Below, in pieces: positions 27,891 through 38,900 of a stretch of DNA of 64,000 nt. Under the pieces are notes generated by a model. It worked only from the letters and a program-made list of their open reading frames with translations, was not told the DNA's origin and did not search any database. Source of the stretch: Manduca sexta (Eukaryota; Arthropoda; Insecta; Lepidoptera; Sphingidae); contig NC_051134.1 in assembly GCF_014839805.1 (NCBI RefSeq), positions 6,789,170-6,853,169 on the forward strand, in the 5' to 3' direction. Position 1 is the first letter of the stretch. The number at the start of each line of letters is the position of its first letter. Position numbers and translations under genes: made by a program.

Positions 27891-29781
27891 AAGACAGTCA
27901 AGCGGGCAATATCGCGGGCAAACCTTGTTGATAAATTAAGTCTAGACCTTTTGTGGAGTCAAGCTAGTCCGCTACTAGTTAATTTGGATTCCCTCTATTT
28001 TCCTGTATATAAGGAACCTTTAAGTAAATTTTATCCGCCAGTTAACATATAAGACAAATAAAGCTGAATTCATATACTTACTCTTTGCTTTACCAGGGAG
28101 TTTGACTTTTGAATTTGTTCGCTTTATACTCGGCGATTAGGGTTTACTTAGACATCAATAAGAGGCACTGAGTAGGCTGAATAGTCTTGCGTAGGAACTG
28201 AATTTGACCAGTCAGAAGGATATTATATTCAGTATAGTTATTTGGCATAGTGAGACAAGCGTAATTCTGAACTACTAACGATAATTTTATTATACAGTAA
28301 TTTCGAAATTGCGTTAATAAACGAAAACACACCATACTATTATTTACCTCTGCTAATATTGTACTAAAAGTCATTTAGGAACAACGAATATTTTTATCTG
28401 AAATCCTAGTTTTACTTTTCTTTTAATTTTGTTGTTTAGTGCGAATATGGACATTTCGCGAGAGTATTTCTATCTGAAAGTGTGATGATATGTGTTTGAC
28501 TAACTTATTGTAATGTGATATTTTTAAGAAGAATATGGTTTCATTAAGTAACGCAATGTCAAAATTACCGTCGACTGTTTTTACCAATCATTTTAAAGTC
28601 GCCCACATATCCCTATGTCGCCCAATAATAGTGCATATTATGAAGGCAAATCATGAGTATTGGGTAGTCGGCGCGCTGTCTGCCCCAGAATTGAATCAAG
28701 TAATAGAAAAGCAATCAGAATTGAAGGGGCGTTGCGTCGCTCTCCCGCTGTTCATTGTATGGATTAGGGATTGTCAGCAGAGAAGTATACTTATCGATAT
28801 TAATGTATTATGTGCATTGACGCATGCATGACGATTTATATGGATAATGTTCAAAATTTTAACCAAAACGTCACTGTTATAACCTATTTATTCACTTGAA
28901 CAACAAATAATTTTACTTATTTGACTAATATATTTAATTCTCATCCAGATTTACACTTAGACTCAAGTTCTTATATTATGAGCGCCGCTCCGTACACAAC
29001 CACACGCTTTCAATGTTCAAATCATACTAAAGTCAGTCGTATAGATTCCAATTTCCAGTACAAATCAGTTGAACACAGTGAGCGTTCGGAACGCCATATC
29101 TAGTACGTATACATACATAGGTATATAGATCGATGATTACGAAGCATTTTATCTAAAACAGCTTTAAGAGTAGCATTTAGGTTCTAAAGCGTGGGGTTCT
29201 GGTGTCTCACATAATTCAATGAATTAGATAATTAGGTGTGATTTTTTTAATACACGCTTGTGAGCTCGGGTTTTGTATTTCTGCTCCTTATGGCATTGGC
29301 TCTCTGTTATCACAATAGATGCCATTACGATTAAAACTAGAAAAAATATGAAGACAATTCATCGATCAGTGTTATAAAAGCCCTAACCTAATTTAAAAAT
29401 AACTTAATAGGTGAAAAATTACATAAAAAAGGCATAACATAAAAATGTCTCCGCTAATCTAATCCTACCAAATTATTTCTGGCATAAACCTATTTGATTC
29501 ATCGATATCGATAATGGCGTCTCACTCCGCCATATTGTCGAAAATGCCAACAAGTAACATACAATGAGGCACCGAGATTGTTTACCGCAATGCAATGCAA
29601 TATAATGCTCATTCACCTGCTCTTACCGGCACTGTGGGGTTGACGCAATACCCTTTTCAAATGTTGCAGAATTAATATACCTTAATATTTATAACAGCCT
29701 GCTACAATATAATATGTGTAAGAAATACCGCATTATTATTAAGGTATTTTAAACATATTTTTGGAAGAAAATACTGAAGAA
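27891..29781. other. Intergenic; repeat I copy 1 only
   Basis: Nothing else recognised. Confidence 0.45.
28385..28620 (+). repeat. Repeat pair I, copy 1
   Basis: Shares scattered blocks with 37190-37740: TTTACTTTTCT, GCGAATATGG, GTATTTCT-CTGAAAG and TGGTTTCATTAAGTAACGCA. No classification; the short ORF inside has no recognisable product. Confidence 0.5.
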
Positions 29782-30033
29782 TCGATGGCTCCCGAGTAAA
29801 CTGTCGTATCTGAAAAAATTACGACATTCGCTTCAAAGGCATTCGTTATCTAGGTACTGTTTACTACGAAACCCATTTAATTCAAAAGTTAATAAATGGA
29901 AAAAAGACATTAAAAATCATTTACTAACTTTTTTTTTAATTAGCTTTGGTAGTAAACAGTACCTACATAATAACGTTAAAAAAGTGAATATCGCTATATT
30001 TTCAAATACGACAGTTTACTTGGAAGCCATCGA
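29782..30033. mobile_element. Foldback MITE-like element K, 252 bp
   Basis: Long imperfect inverted repeat. The left arm starts TCGATGGCTCCCGAGTAAAC and the right arm, reverse-complemented, starts TCGATGGCTTCCAAGTAAAC. Similarity extends with gaps to GTAGGTACTGTTTACTAC about 90 bases in. The centre is AT-rich and noncoding. No convincing target duplication, so the superfamily is unknown. Confidence 0.7.
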
Positions 30034-32280
30034 AATTTAGATTGCCTACAAAATAAAATAATTATAAAATAATACATCTCGGAAATTTTGTTTTCTTATT
30101 TTTAAATTAATATTGAAATTGTGTATATATTTATAATAATTAACAACAAAGAGGAAATAAGTCAATGGCCGTGTGGAATTATCATTGGTATGTTTTGTTA
30201 TAAACAAGCGGTTGTAAAGTATGCTGTAGACCACAGATTTGATTGCCGCATCAATGCAAAATGCGCGCGTGATTCGTAAAATATAAATATTAATTGTTTG
30301 AGGTTTAAATAAAATTATAGTATTTATTGTATGCATATAATCGTTAAGCCTCCGTTCTACCGTAGTTTGGGTTCAAGAATACCAATAACTAAGAAAATAA
30401 AATAACGAGGTTATAAGGTAAGGGTTTATTTTTTTCTTATAAAGATAACAAAATTCGTAACTCCTTAAAGTATTGTGAGTTTGTTCCAATCTCAAGGTAA
30501 AATTGATAAAAATTTTATTAATAATTGGCAAAAATATGAAATCATTTTACAGAGCTGCAAATATAAAAAATTATAACGCCATCTAGTAATTTTATGTTAA
30601 ACTAAGAATAAGAGTGAGCGCCTGTTAAATAAATTGAATACGAACTGTGCACATAATTTCATAAAAAGCTTACAGATGGCGTTAAAATAAATTTTGGATT
30701 TCTTTCATCCTCATTTATGGAGCTCGGTTTTGTATGACACGGTGATACCGCCTTTGTAGAGCTTATACTACCAGGGAATAGATAAATTATCTGGTATATG
30801 GCTCTGAATGATATCTATAAATCCATTATAATTCTCTTTTCGGATATACTTTGGTTTTATAGGGTTGTATAATACTTCCTCTATCGGAGTCATTATGAAT
30901 TACGAAGGCTATTTTTTTAGTAGCTTATATTTCAAAAGAAACTCGGTGGAATTAACAGATGTCACTAAAAATAATTTGACTAATCAAACCTTTACGCTTA
31001 AAATGGGTAGGCAAACGGAGCACTGCAATTATGGGATAACAGTAAACCAAGTTTAGCCAGACGAGCATACCGAGGAGAGGCAGGGGATAGCGGCTTCTCC
31101 CATCCTGGATTCAACATAAATGCATCTTTTTGGAAATACCAGAGGGAATGGGGGATCCTACCCAAATTAGAATGGTTTTTAACATCATGGAAAGAATTTG
31201 TAGGGACAATTTATTTAAGGTGTCTGTGGGGAGTAAAAAAATAAGAGCGGAAATACAATGTATATCAATTGTGTAAAGTATACCTACTTTTGAGGTGGAA
31301 AATCGGAGATTTTTGGTTGCGTGCTCTAATTTAGGTTAGACTTTTTTCGAAAAGCCTATGTGTTTGGCTTCGGGGGGCTGGGGCTGTAGTAAAGGCTGCC
31401 TCCTAGAATACCTCGAGGCTTCCTAAAAGGAAAACATCTGGCAACATTGCCAACAAGACGTAGATATTTCTACGGATTACTTAAAACCTAACTATAATAG
31501 GTATTAAAACCATTTTAGCCTAACCATTCGATTCGACTCAGCCAGCTTAGACGCTCGCCATTTGTTATAGTTACGGAAGCCATAAATTCCATAAGCATAT
31601 GATACCTAAATGTAGCGACAGTCAACAAAAATTATCGGCTTACTTTCATTATCAAATCAATTACAATGTTTAAGAATTATGATAACGTATCGATGTTGCT
31701 TGAAACATGGACTTTAATATTTTGCTCTGACGTAGGTTATCTCTAAAGTTAGTTTTTTTGTTATATATTGTTAAAATGAAAGGCCAAAAAACTAAATGAG
31801 TCACCTAAACCAGTGTGATGATTATTAAAATTAATTACTTTTGCATACAAATATATCTTGACACTAGTTTTCACCCGTATATGTCTGTTACTGTCCGTTC
31901 CCAAACTGAAAACAGCCTATAGCCAGCCTATAACACGGAGACATAATGTAGATTTCCATTAATGAAAGAATTTACAGAATAATTAGTATTTCCAGAGAGA
32001 TATGAACTTCTACAAACTCTTTTGGTTTTATTGTAATAGTAAAGATTATACGTAGAAATCAATCTTTATATATTTGTTTGAATAACTGTTTTCTGTCTGT
32101 CTGACAGTTTTTCTGTTTGTAGTTTTCACAAGTGAACAGTGCAGTCTTTGTTTCATTCAAATGCGATATCCAGAAAAGACGTTCTTGATCCCTCCTACCC
32201 CCCTCCTTCGGCTGCGTGAGAGCAAAAAGTGATAAATTAATACGCAATTATGAGATAACACAAAATTATGTAAAATATTA
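30034..32280. other. Intergenic upstream of the hydroxylase gene
   Basis: Probable upstream region of the gene. An inverted pair of AACGCCATCT occurs at about 30576 and 30675. No confident TATA or initiator. Confidence 0.4.
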
Positions 32281-32425
32281 AATTATAACAAGTTATCGGC
32301 GTTGTCCTTGCAATAGCCTTTGCGATATTAGCAAATCACTTGTGAGTGATAATTAGTGCAAAAGAGACGCGACTCTTAAAAATATTTTTATTATTAAATG
32401 TGACACTGATAGTGCTTTAAACAAG
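32281..32425 (+). promoter_or_regulatory. Inferred 5' untranslated exon of the hydroxylase gene
   Basis: A strong donor-like sequence (AACAAG|GTACGTGA, boundary 32425/32426) lies about 310 bases upstream of the start codon. An acceptor-like TGCAG ends at 32735, just before TATGG. Splicing these would join a noncoding leader directly to the coding ATG at 32737. The left end of the leader, and so the transcription start, is not visible; 32281 is an arbitrary limit. This is an inference, because the acceptor lacks a good pyrimidine tract. Confidence 0.35.
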
Positions 32426-32736
32426 GTACGTGACTGTATTAGCTTTGTATTACAATTATTATGCTGAAATCGTTTTCTACTTCGAACCCTTATTCGAATT
32501 TATTTTCATATCAATTACCATTTGTTTTAATTTTATATACGGCCTTATTATTTTTACGCTTATAAACGGTTATATTATTTATTTAATAATAGAGGTTACT
32601 TTTGCAAAATCGTTGGTAATCAAATCAAATTTAGTAGTCTTAAAATAGCTAATTATAACTATATTAGATTAGCAATAATAAAAGAATTAACAATGAAATA
32701 ATGGCATTTAAGTGATAAAATATTAATTAATGCAGT

Positions 32737-32962
32737 ATGGCGATTGAGGAAGTCAGACAGCGGATCATTAAAGATGAAAACAACAACAAAATAAAAGAAG
32801 TAGAAGAGAAGAAGTCCAGATACTTCGACCCGTTGACCGATGGCGTCAGATGGATCGAGAAATACGCAGAGTCTCTGGAGAAGTTCTTCGAAAGATTACC
32901 AGAGTTTATCAGCACATTTATTGCAACCTTTGCAGTGTTTACATTTGGTGCTACTCTTAGAG
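32737..32962 (+). CDS. Hydroxylase gene, coding exon 1 (residues 1-75 plus one base)
   Basis: Encodes a charged N-terminus rich in Glu, Lys and Arg, then a hydrophobic segment (about 56-74). It ends one base into a Gly codon before a strong donor (AGAG|GTAAGA). Composition is clearly more GC-rich than the flanking intron. No counterpart of this exon was found for the downstream pseudogene. Confidence 0.88.
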
Positions 32963-35900
32963 GTAAGACCCAAGCTTTATTATAAAAAAAGAATCTGGAA
33001 CTAAGTAAAGGTCACCCGATTTAAAATGAGTTAGTTATACACTCGCATCATCGATGTCACAAGAACCATGAGCATATTAATACATCGAGAAAGTTATAGG
33101 AGTTAAGAGATGAGGGGAATTTCCGGAAATCCTACAATCCCTTTGGCGAAGTCGCGTTGATGCGTTCTCTTTATATCATGGACGTTTTAGATTTTTCACT
33201 ATAACGTGTGGCAGTGGGCAGGGCACATAGCTCGCAGAACTGATGGCCTATAGGGCAAAAAACTTCACGAGTAGAAACTACGAACCGGCAAGCGCAGAGT
33301 TGGATGTTCACCTGCAAGGTGGGCAGACGACTTGATAAAAGTCGCAGGAACAAGCTGGATGCAGGCCGCTTTCGATAGGTCCGTCTGAAAATCTTTGGGG
33401 GAGACCTACGAGTTAGTATGTATGTTACAAGTATACAAATATCTCATAAAATAAGTGTTTGTACAATTGACATACAGCAGAATTGAAACTTCTGGAAATC
33501 AGTCTACGAGATTGAGATGGATATGGAGTATCACGAGTATTAGGATAAATGTAAGGTATTTTATTTTTGCATAATAAGATACTTGCAAAATTAATTTATT
33601 AGTGAGATTAAAATATTCACATAAATAAAAATACACAAATAATACAACACGCTTGCTTTATAATAAGGGACTTTCTCCGCGAAACCAAAAAAAAGGGCTT
33701 TGTAATACGCTGGCACAAACACATGTATGAGACACATCCTACTAAAAGGATGCAAAATGCAGGCAGGCATGCAGGCTGGTTAAACGCTGCTCCTTTTTCA
33801 AACGCGTTTTCGTTTCATCGAATTTTAAATCACAACCATTTTAAAGAAGTTTCACTTCAATAATATATTACTTAGCTGTTACGTCAGCAACCACTGCCAC
33901 AACAGCACATGTGTCAAAGGGTCCTATGGCATTCCTGCATATATTTACACAGTATATATATTGCTGTTGCCACACATGCCTGCCATGACGTCCTGCATTA
34001 GAGGTTAGACATTAATGGGAGTAACGAAGACTTATCAAAAGTACTGGCAATGCAACTCTAAAGGACTTGGTGTTGCAAGTTGCGATGATGACTTGCCACT
34101 ACGAATCCCATTAAAATAATCCCCCTCTTTATTAAATTGTTATTCACGTTATATAAAGATCTTTGATGATTTCGAAATCCATGAAGATGTTTAAATCATC
34201 GGTAGCATTTTTCTATAATCATTTCATATCATCAACAAACTTTGAAGACCGAGTTAGCAATAATGACTCATAATTTATTACCACGCTTCAATTGCTGATT
34301 AAAACTTCATATTTATCATCATGCTAAATCAATACTTTTGCAATATCTTGCATAGTAATTGAATTTTTATTTATATATATCATATGGATATAATTTGGTA
34401 GTAATCTGGATCCACGGTCTAACAACTAACTTTTTTAGGAGAAATGCAGTGAACTTGTGGTCTATATATTGCCTTTACTGTTGCTGCTTCAGGAACGCCA
34501 TATTGCTCTTGATGAACACGGGATTGGATATTGGCTCTAAGACCGTCTCTAATCGCTGAAAATAATATAATCATAATAATACCAGACCATTATTATACCT
34601 AGTCTTGCCATAAATATTGTAATAAAGAAAAAAGAAAATTGTTAACTGCAAATAACATTTATTACTTTTACAGTGTGTCAGTTTAATACATAAATATAAA
34701 ACAATTAAAAATATAAAAAGCTTATTCGAAGTGGTCTCCATTGGCTGCAATACGGTCCTTTAAACGATGAGGCCAGTTATCAATAGAAGCACGCACTCTT
34801 TCCATGGGAAAATTCTTCACGGCCAATCGTATAGATTGTTTTAGGGACTCCAAATTATCATGGCGTTTAGAGCAAGCTGTACTCTCTAAAACTGACCACA
34901 AATCATAATCCAGCGGATTAAGATCGGGACTAGACGACGGCCAGTCTTCAGCTCTGATGAAGTCCGAAACGTTCGATTCCAACCAAGACTGCGTGGACCG
35001 AGCTTTATGACCCGGCGCCGAGTCTTGCTGGAAGGACCATACTTGGTTATTGAACATGGTGATGTTAAGGGGCTTAACTACCTTCTCAAGAATGGTATCT
35101 TGATACACTTGTGCCGATGTTTTGATACCTTTTTCACAAAAATATGGCTCAGTCACTCCTTCATAGCTAACACCCCACCAAACCATCACTGAAGTCGGAT
35201 AATGTCCACGTTGCACTCTGTCGACTAATTGGGAAGCTTCCTTAGAGCTTTGAGCATAAATACGGTCATTTTGTTTGTTAAAATGTTGCTCAATTGTAAA
35301 AATTTTCTCATCCGTAAACAAAATTTTTCTGTGACCTCCCTTTGCGTACCGCTTCAGTAGTTGTTTCGATTTTACCACCCTATTCTTCTTTAAATTATCA
35401 GTTAAGAAATGGCCAGTGCGTCTCTTATAGGCTGCAAGTCCTAAGTCATCTTTTAAAATACGCGACATGGTTCTAGGTGCTATCTTCATTTCCCGAGATA
35501 AAATCTTTTGCTTTCGGACAGGATTTCTTCGAATTCTTTCCCTTACTGCTTTGACCACCTTTTTCGTACGAACACTACGTGGACGGCCAGATCTTTTTCT
35601 GTCACAAACAGAGGAGGTCTCATTGTACCTATTAATAGCCCGGTACACAAACATTTTACTAATACCAAGTGTATGGAGAGTTTTAAAAATTGCATTTGGC
35701 TCCATACCTACTTTGTGTAATGCTATCACAGCGATTCGGTTCTCTTTATCACCCCACACCATTTTAATATCGCAAAATATTTTACAATGTATTGGCGCCA
35801 AAATGAGAAAACACAATGAACAATCGTATAAAAATGACAGATTCGAAATTCAAATGTAATATTTTTTTATAATTAAGTGTAACAGTATTTATGGCCAGAC

Positions 35901-38900
35901 TAAGTATAAGTACTGTCCCACTGCTGGGCACGAGCCTCCTCTACTACTGAGAGGGATTAGGCCTTAGTCCGCCACGCAACTTAGTGCAGATTGGTCTAAT
36001 GTAAATTGCTGATAGCTAGAATCTTATTAATTTGGTCAATCCATTGAGAAATTTTTACTTATATAAAATTGGATTCCACTGTTTTCGCAATTAGTATGCC
36101 AAAAAATGTTATCTCAACTCAATGACCTTCCAATATCGTAATAATAATTTGCAAATGTACAAATTGTGTCCCAACGTAGCAATCAGTATTAATTCTCAAT
36201 TACCCTTGTCAATAACTCTTTTAAAGATAAAAGTTATGGAGATGTAATTAATCAAAAAATATTGTCCCTGTACGCATAATAATAAAGTTATTTGCATATT
36301 AATTAAACCTCATAATCAGAATTCTTTTTTGTCCGTCTGTTTGATCGGTAATTATTCAAAATGGCAGACTCGATTTTAACAGGTCTCTCACGAGTAGGTA
36401 GTTATCTGAAAATGGAATTATTCTCCATGGAAACTAAAATTTTCCATTGTACGTACACGCATTCATTAATTACCAACTCAAAATTGTTATGTTTAACTTA
36501 CCAGTTACCAAAAAAATATTGTTTAATATTATACAAATCATTATCATCTTTCCCGTATTTTAATAATAATATATCAGCCCCGTTTTATATACTGTCCTCC
36601 TGCTGAGTATTGGTTTCCTATACTACTGACCTCGACCTTAGTCTACCACGCTGGCCTAGTTTAGATTGGTAGACTTCAAATACCCATAAAATTCCCATAG
36701 AGAAGTTCCTAAATATGCAAGTTTCCTCGCAATGTTTTCCTTAACCGTTAAAATAATATTAAATTATTCGGTAGCTGGGCACGGACCTTTTTTATTAATA
36801 CAATTCATTATAGTCCTTCACGGTCTAATGAACCTTATATTAAATCTGACAAGCCGAGCACACTTCACATGCCTTTGATATACGTATGAAAATTCTTTGG
36901 TGTGCAAAGATGAAGTAATTTATGCTATTATTGAACATTATAATCTGTAATATTAATGTTTATTTAACTTTAAGAAAGGTAAAAGAAAAAAGGAAAGTAT
37001 ATATGGTAGATTAGAAAATTTTATAAATTTTAAAACACTTAAGGCTCTATACGAACATCAACGCTGTCTTTCGCTAAGAATGCCCGTAATTGCAATAGGA
37101 CGGATTTACCCTCGTAGACGGAACAGGACCCCCGGATTATATACTCGTCTTTACCTCTGCTACCGTTGTGTGAAAAATGAACCATGAATACCGACTATTT
37201 TATCTAAAATCCCGAGTTTACTTTTCTGATTTTTTTATCAGTTTAGAGTTTAGCGCGAATATGGCGTGTGTCTGAGTGTATTTCTGACTGAAAGCGACAC
37301 ATATATGTACCACAGCGACAAATTCTATTAAATATCTAGTAGTGGTATTAGGGCGTGGTTTACAATTGCAAGGTTTTATGTTATTCATATTTGTTCTATT
37401 TTTTTACTTATTTGGTATTTAATTATAAGTCTTTTTCAGTAACATTTCCAATAATCGTTTCAAATTTTTGCCAACGTAACTCTAAGATTTATGTGAGCCA
37501 GATTTTTTTTATCTACGGTTCAAGTAACTTATTATAAAGTTAATTTCGTATCGTATCGTATCAGCCTATAATATCCCAATGTTGGGCAAATGCCTCCCCA
37601 AGATCCTTCCATGAATCACGATCCTGCGCTATAGTGAACTAGTTATAAAGTTAATTTCAAGAAGATTAAATATGTGGTTTCATTGAATAACGCAAAGTTA
37701 AAATGACTCTTTATAACTGTTTTAATAACTTAAACAAAACTTCACATAGATCTTGATGATAGCCGCAGCGCAGGTGGTAATGACCTTTTCGTTGGTTCGA
37801 CATTCGCGGCGACCTCCATTAAATCAACTTTGATGACTAAAGAACGCATCCTTATTACACTAAAAGCAAAGGCACACATAGTTTATGTCCTACGTCCTGT
37901 TTCAAAAACTAATGAGTTCAATTTTTTTTAAATCAAGTAAGCAATGAGATCATAAGAAAATGATGAGAAAATAAACCGCGGTAGACTTTTGTAATGCTAT
38001 TGCTTTATCCATTTGTGGTGGTAGGATATATTTTACATCCGTCCACATACCGACCACCGTACCCAAGATGTTAAAACCCCCCATAAGCCCACGTTAGTGT
38101 GTCGCGTTCTGGAATCAGCTTGTGTATATCCGGTTCCAGCGGGCTATACACGACTTCCGAGGGATAATCATCTCTCGTCAGTCGACATCCTATTGGACCC
38201 CACTCCACTTACCATCAGGTGTTGTGGAGTCATTTCCCGAGCACGAATAAAAAAAAATATTCACTGCTCAACAATCTCAGTCAATAATAGATCTATCATA
38301 ATTTTACCATGACTTATCCTACTTTGACATTGGCAAAATCATCGTCTGTAAACCAAAGAGCCTGAATCTAAAAATTGAATTGAATTACCTTAGGTATATC
38401 AAGGAACAGGGCTTAAAAAGCAGTTTTTACTTCGAAATCTGCTAATAGATAAACGATTAAACACTCAATTTAAACTATGTTCGTGAATAAGTGGAAATTA
38501 CTCATTTTTATAACAAGACTTTTACTGTAGATACTTTTACTGTTCAACAGTAGGAACACCATTCAACACCTTGAATTACAAAGTGTTGTTTGGTGTTCCA
38601 CTGCGCTCGTTATTCTAAGGTCTTACCTTCACTGGCTACAAAGTCCTTTAAAGCGAAACACAACCGTGACTACACACTGCTTCTTGGCGGCAGAAATAGA
38701 GATTTATGCTATTGCGGTAGTACCTATCCAGGCGGACTCTCACATATAGGAGACCTACCACTATTTGCATAGCAAAAATTACTTCATAATGTCAATAAAG
38801 TCATCTAAAAAAATCGCTTGCAAATATATTTTGTGTGTGTAGTAGTTAAATAAAAAATGTAAAATGAAATTAGTAACAGGCTTTGACGTGGTAATCCTAG

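Larger units (their letters stand above)
34602..35900 (-). mobile_element. mariner transposon, maT (DD37D) clade, 1299 bp
   Basis: Bounded by TA dinucleotides (34600-34601 and 35901-35902), the target duplication of Tc1/mariner elements. Inverted termini start GTCTTGCCATAAATATTGT on the left and, reverse-complemented, GTCTGGCCATAAATACTGT on the right. One uninterrupted transposase ORF fills most of it. The element lies in intron 1 of the hydroxylase gene, antisense to it, and is inserted into the tail of an older SINE (family D), whose two parts flank it. Confidence 0.93.

Noticed and set aside
28535..28831. 98-codon + strand ORF
   Set aside because: Overlaps repeat I, whose second copy does not preserve the frame; no recognisable product.
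34722..35816. Longer transposase start at 35816 (364 aa)
   Set aside because: The extra 18 residues (MCFLILAP...) do not look like the family; the internal ATG at 35762 gives the usual N-terminus.
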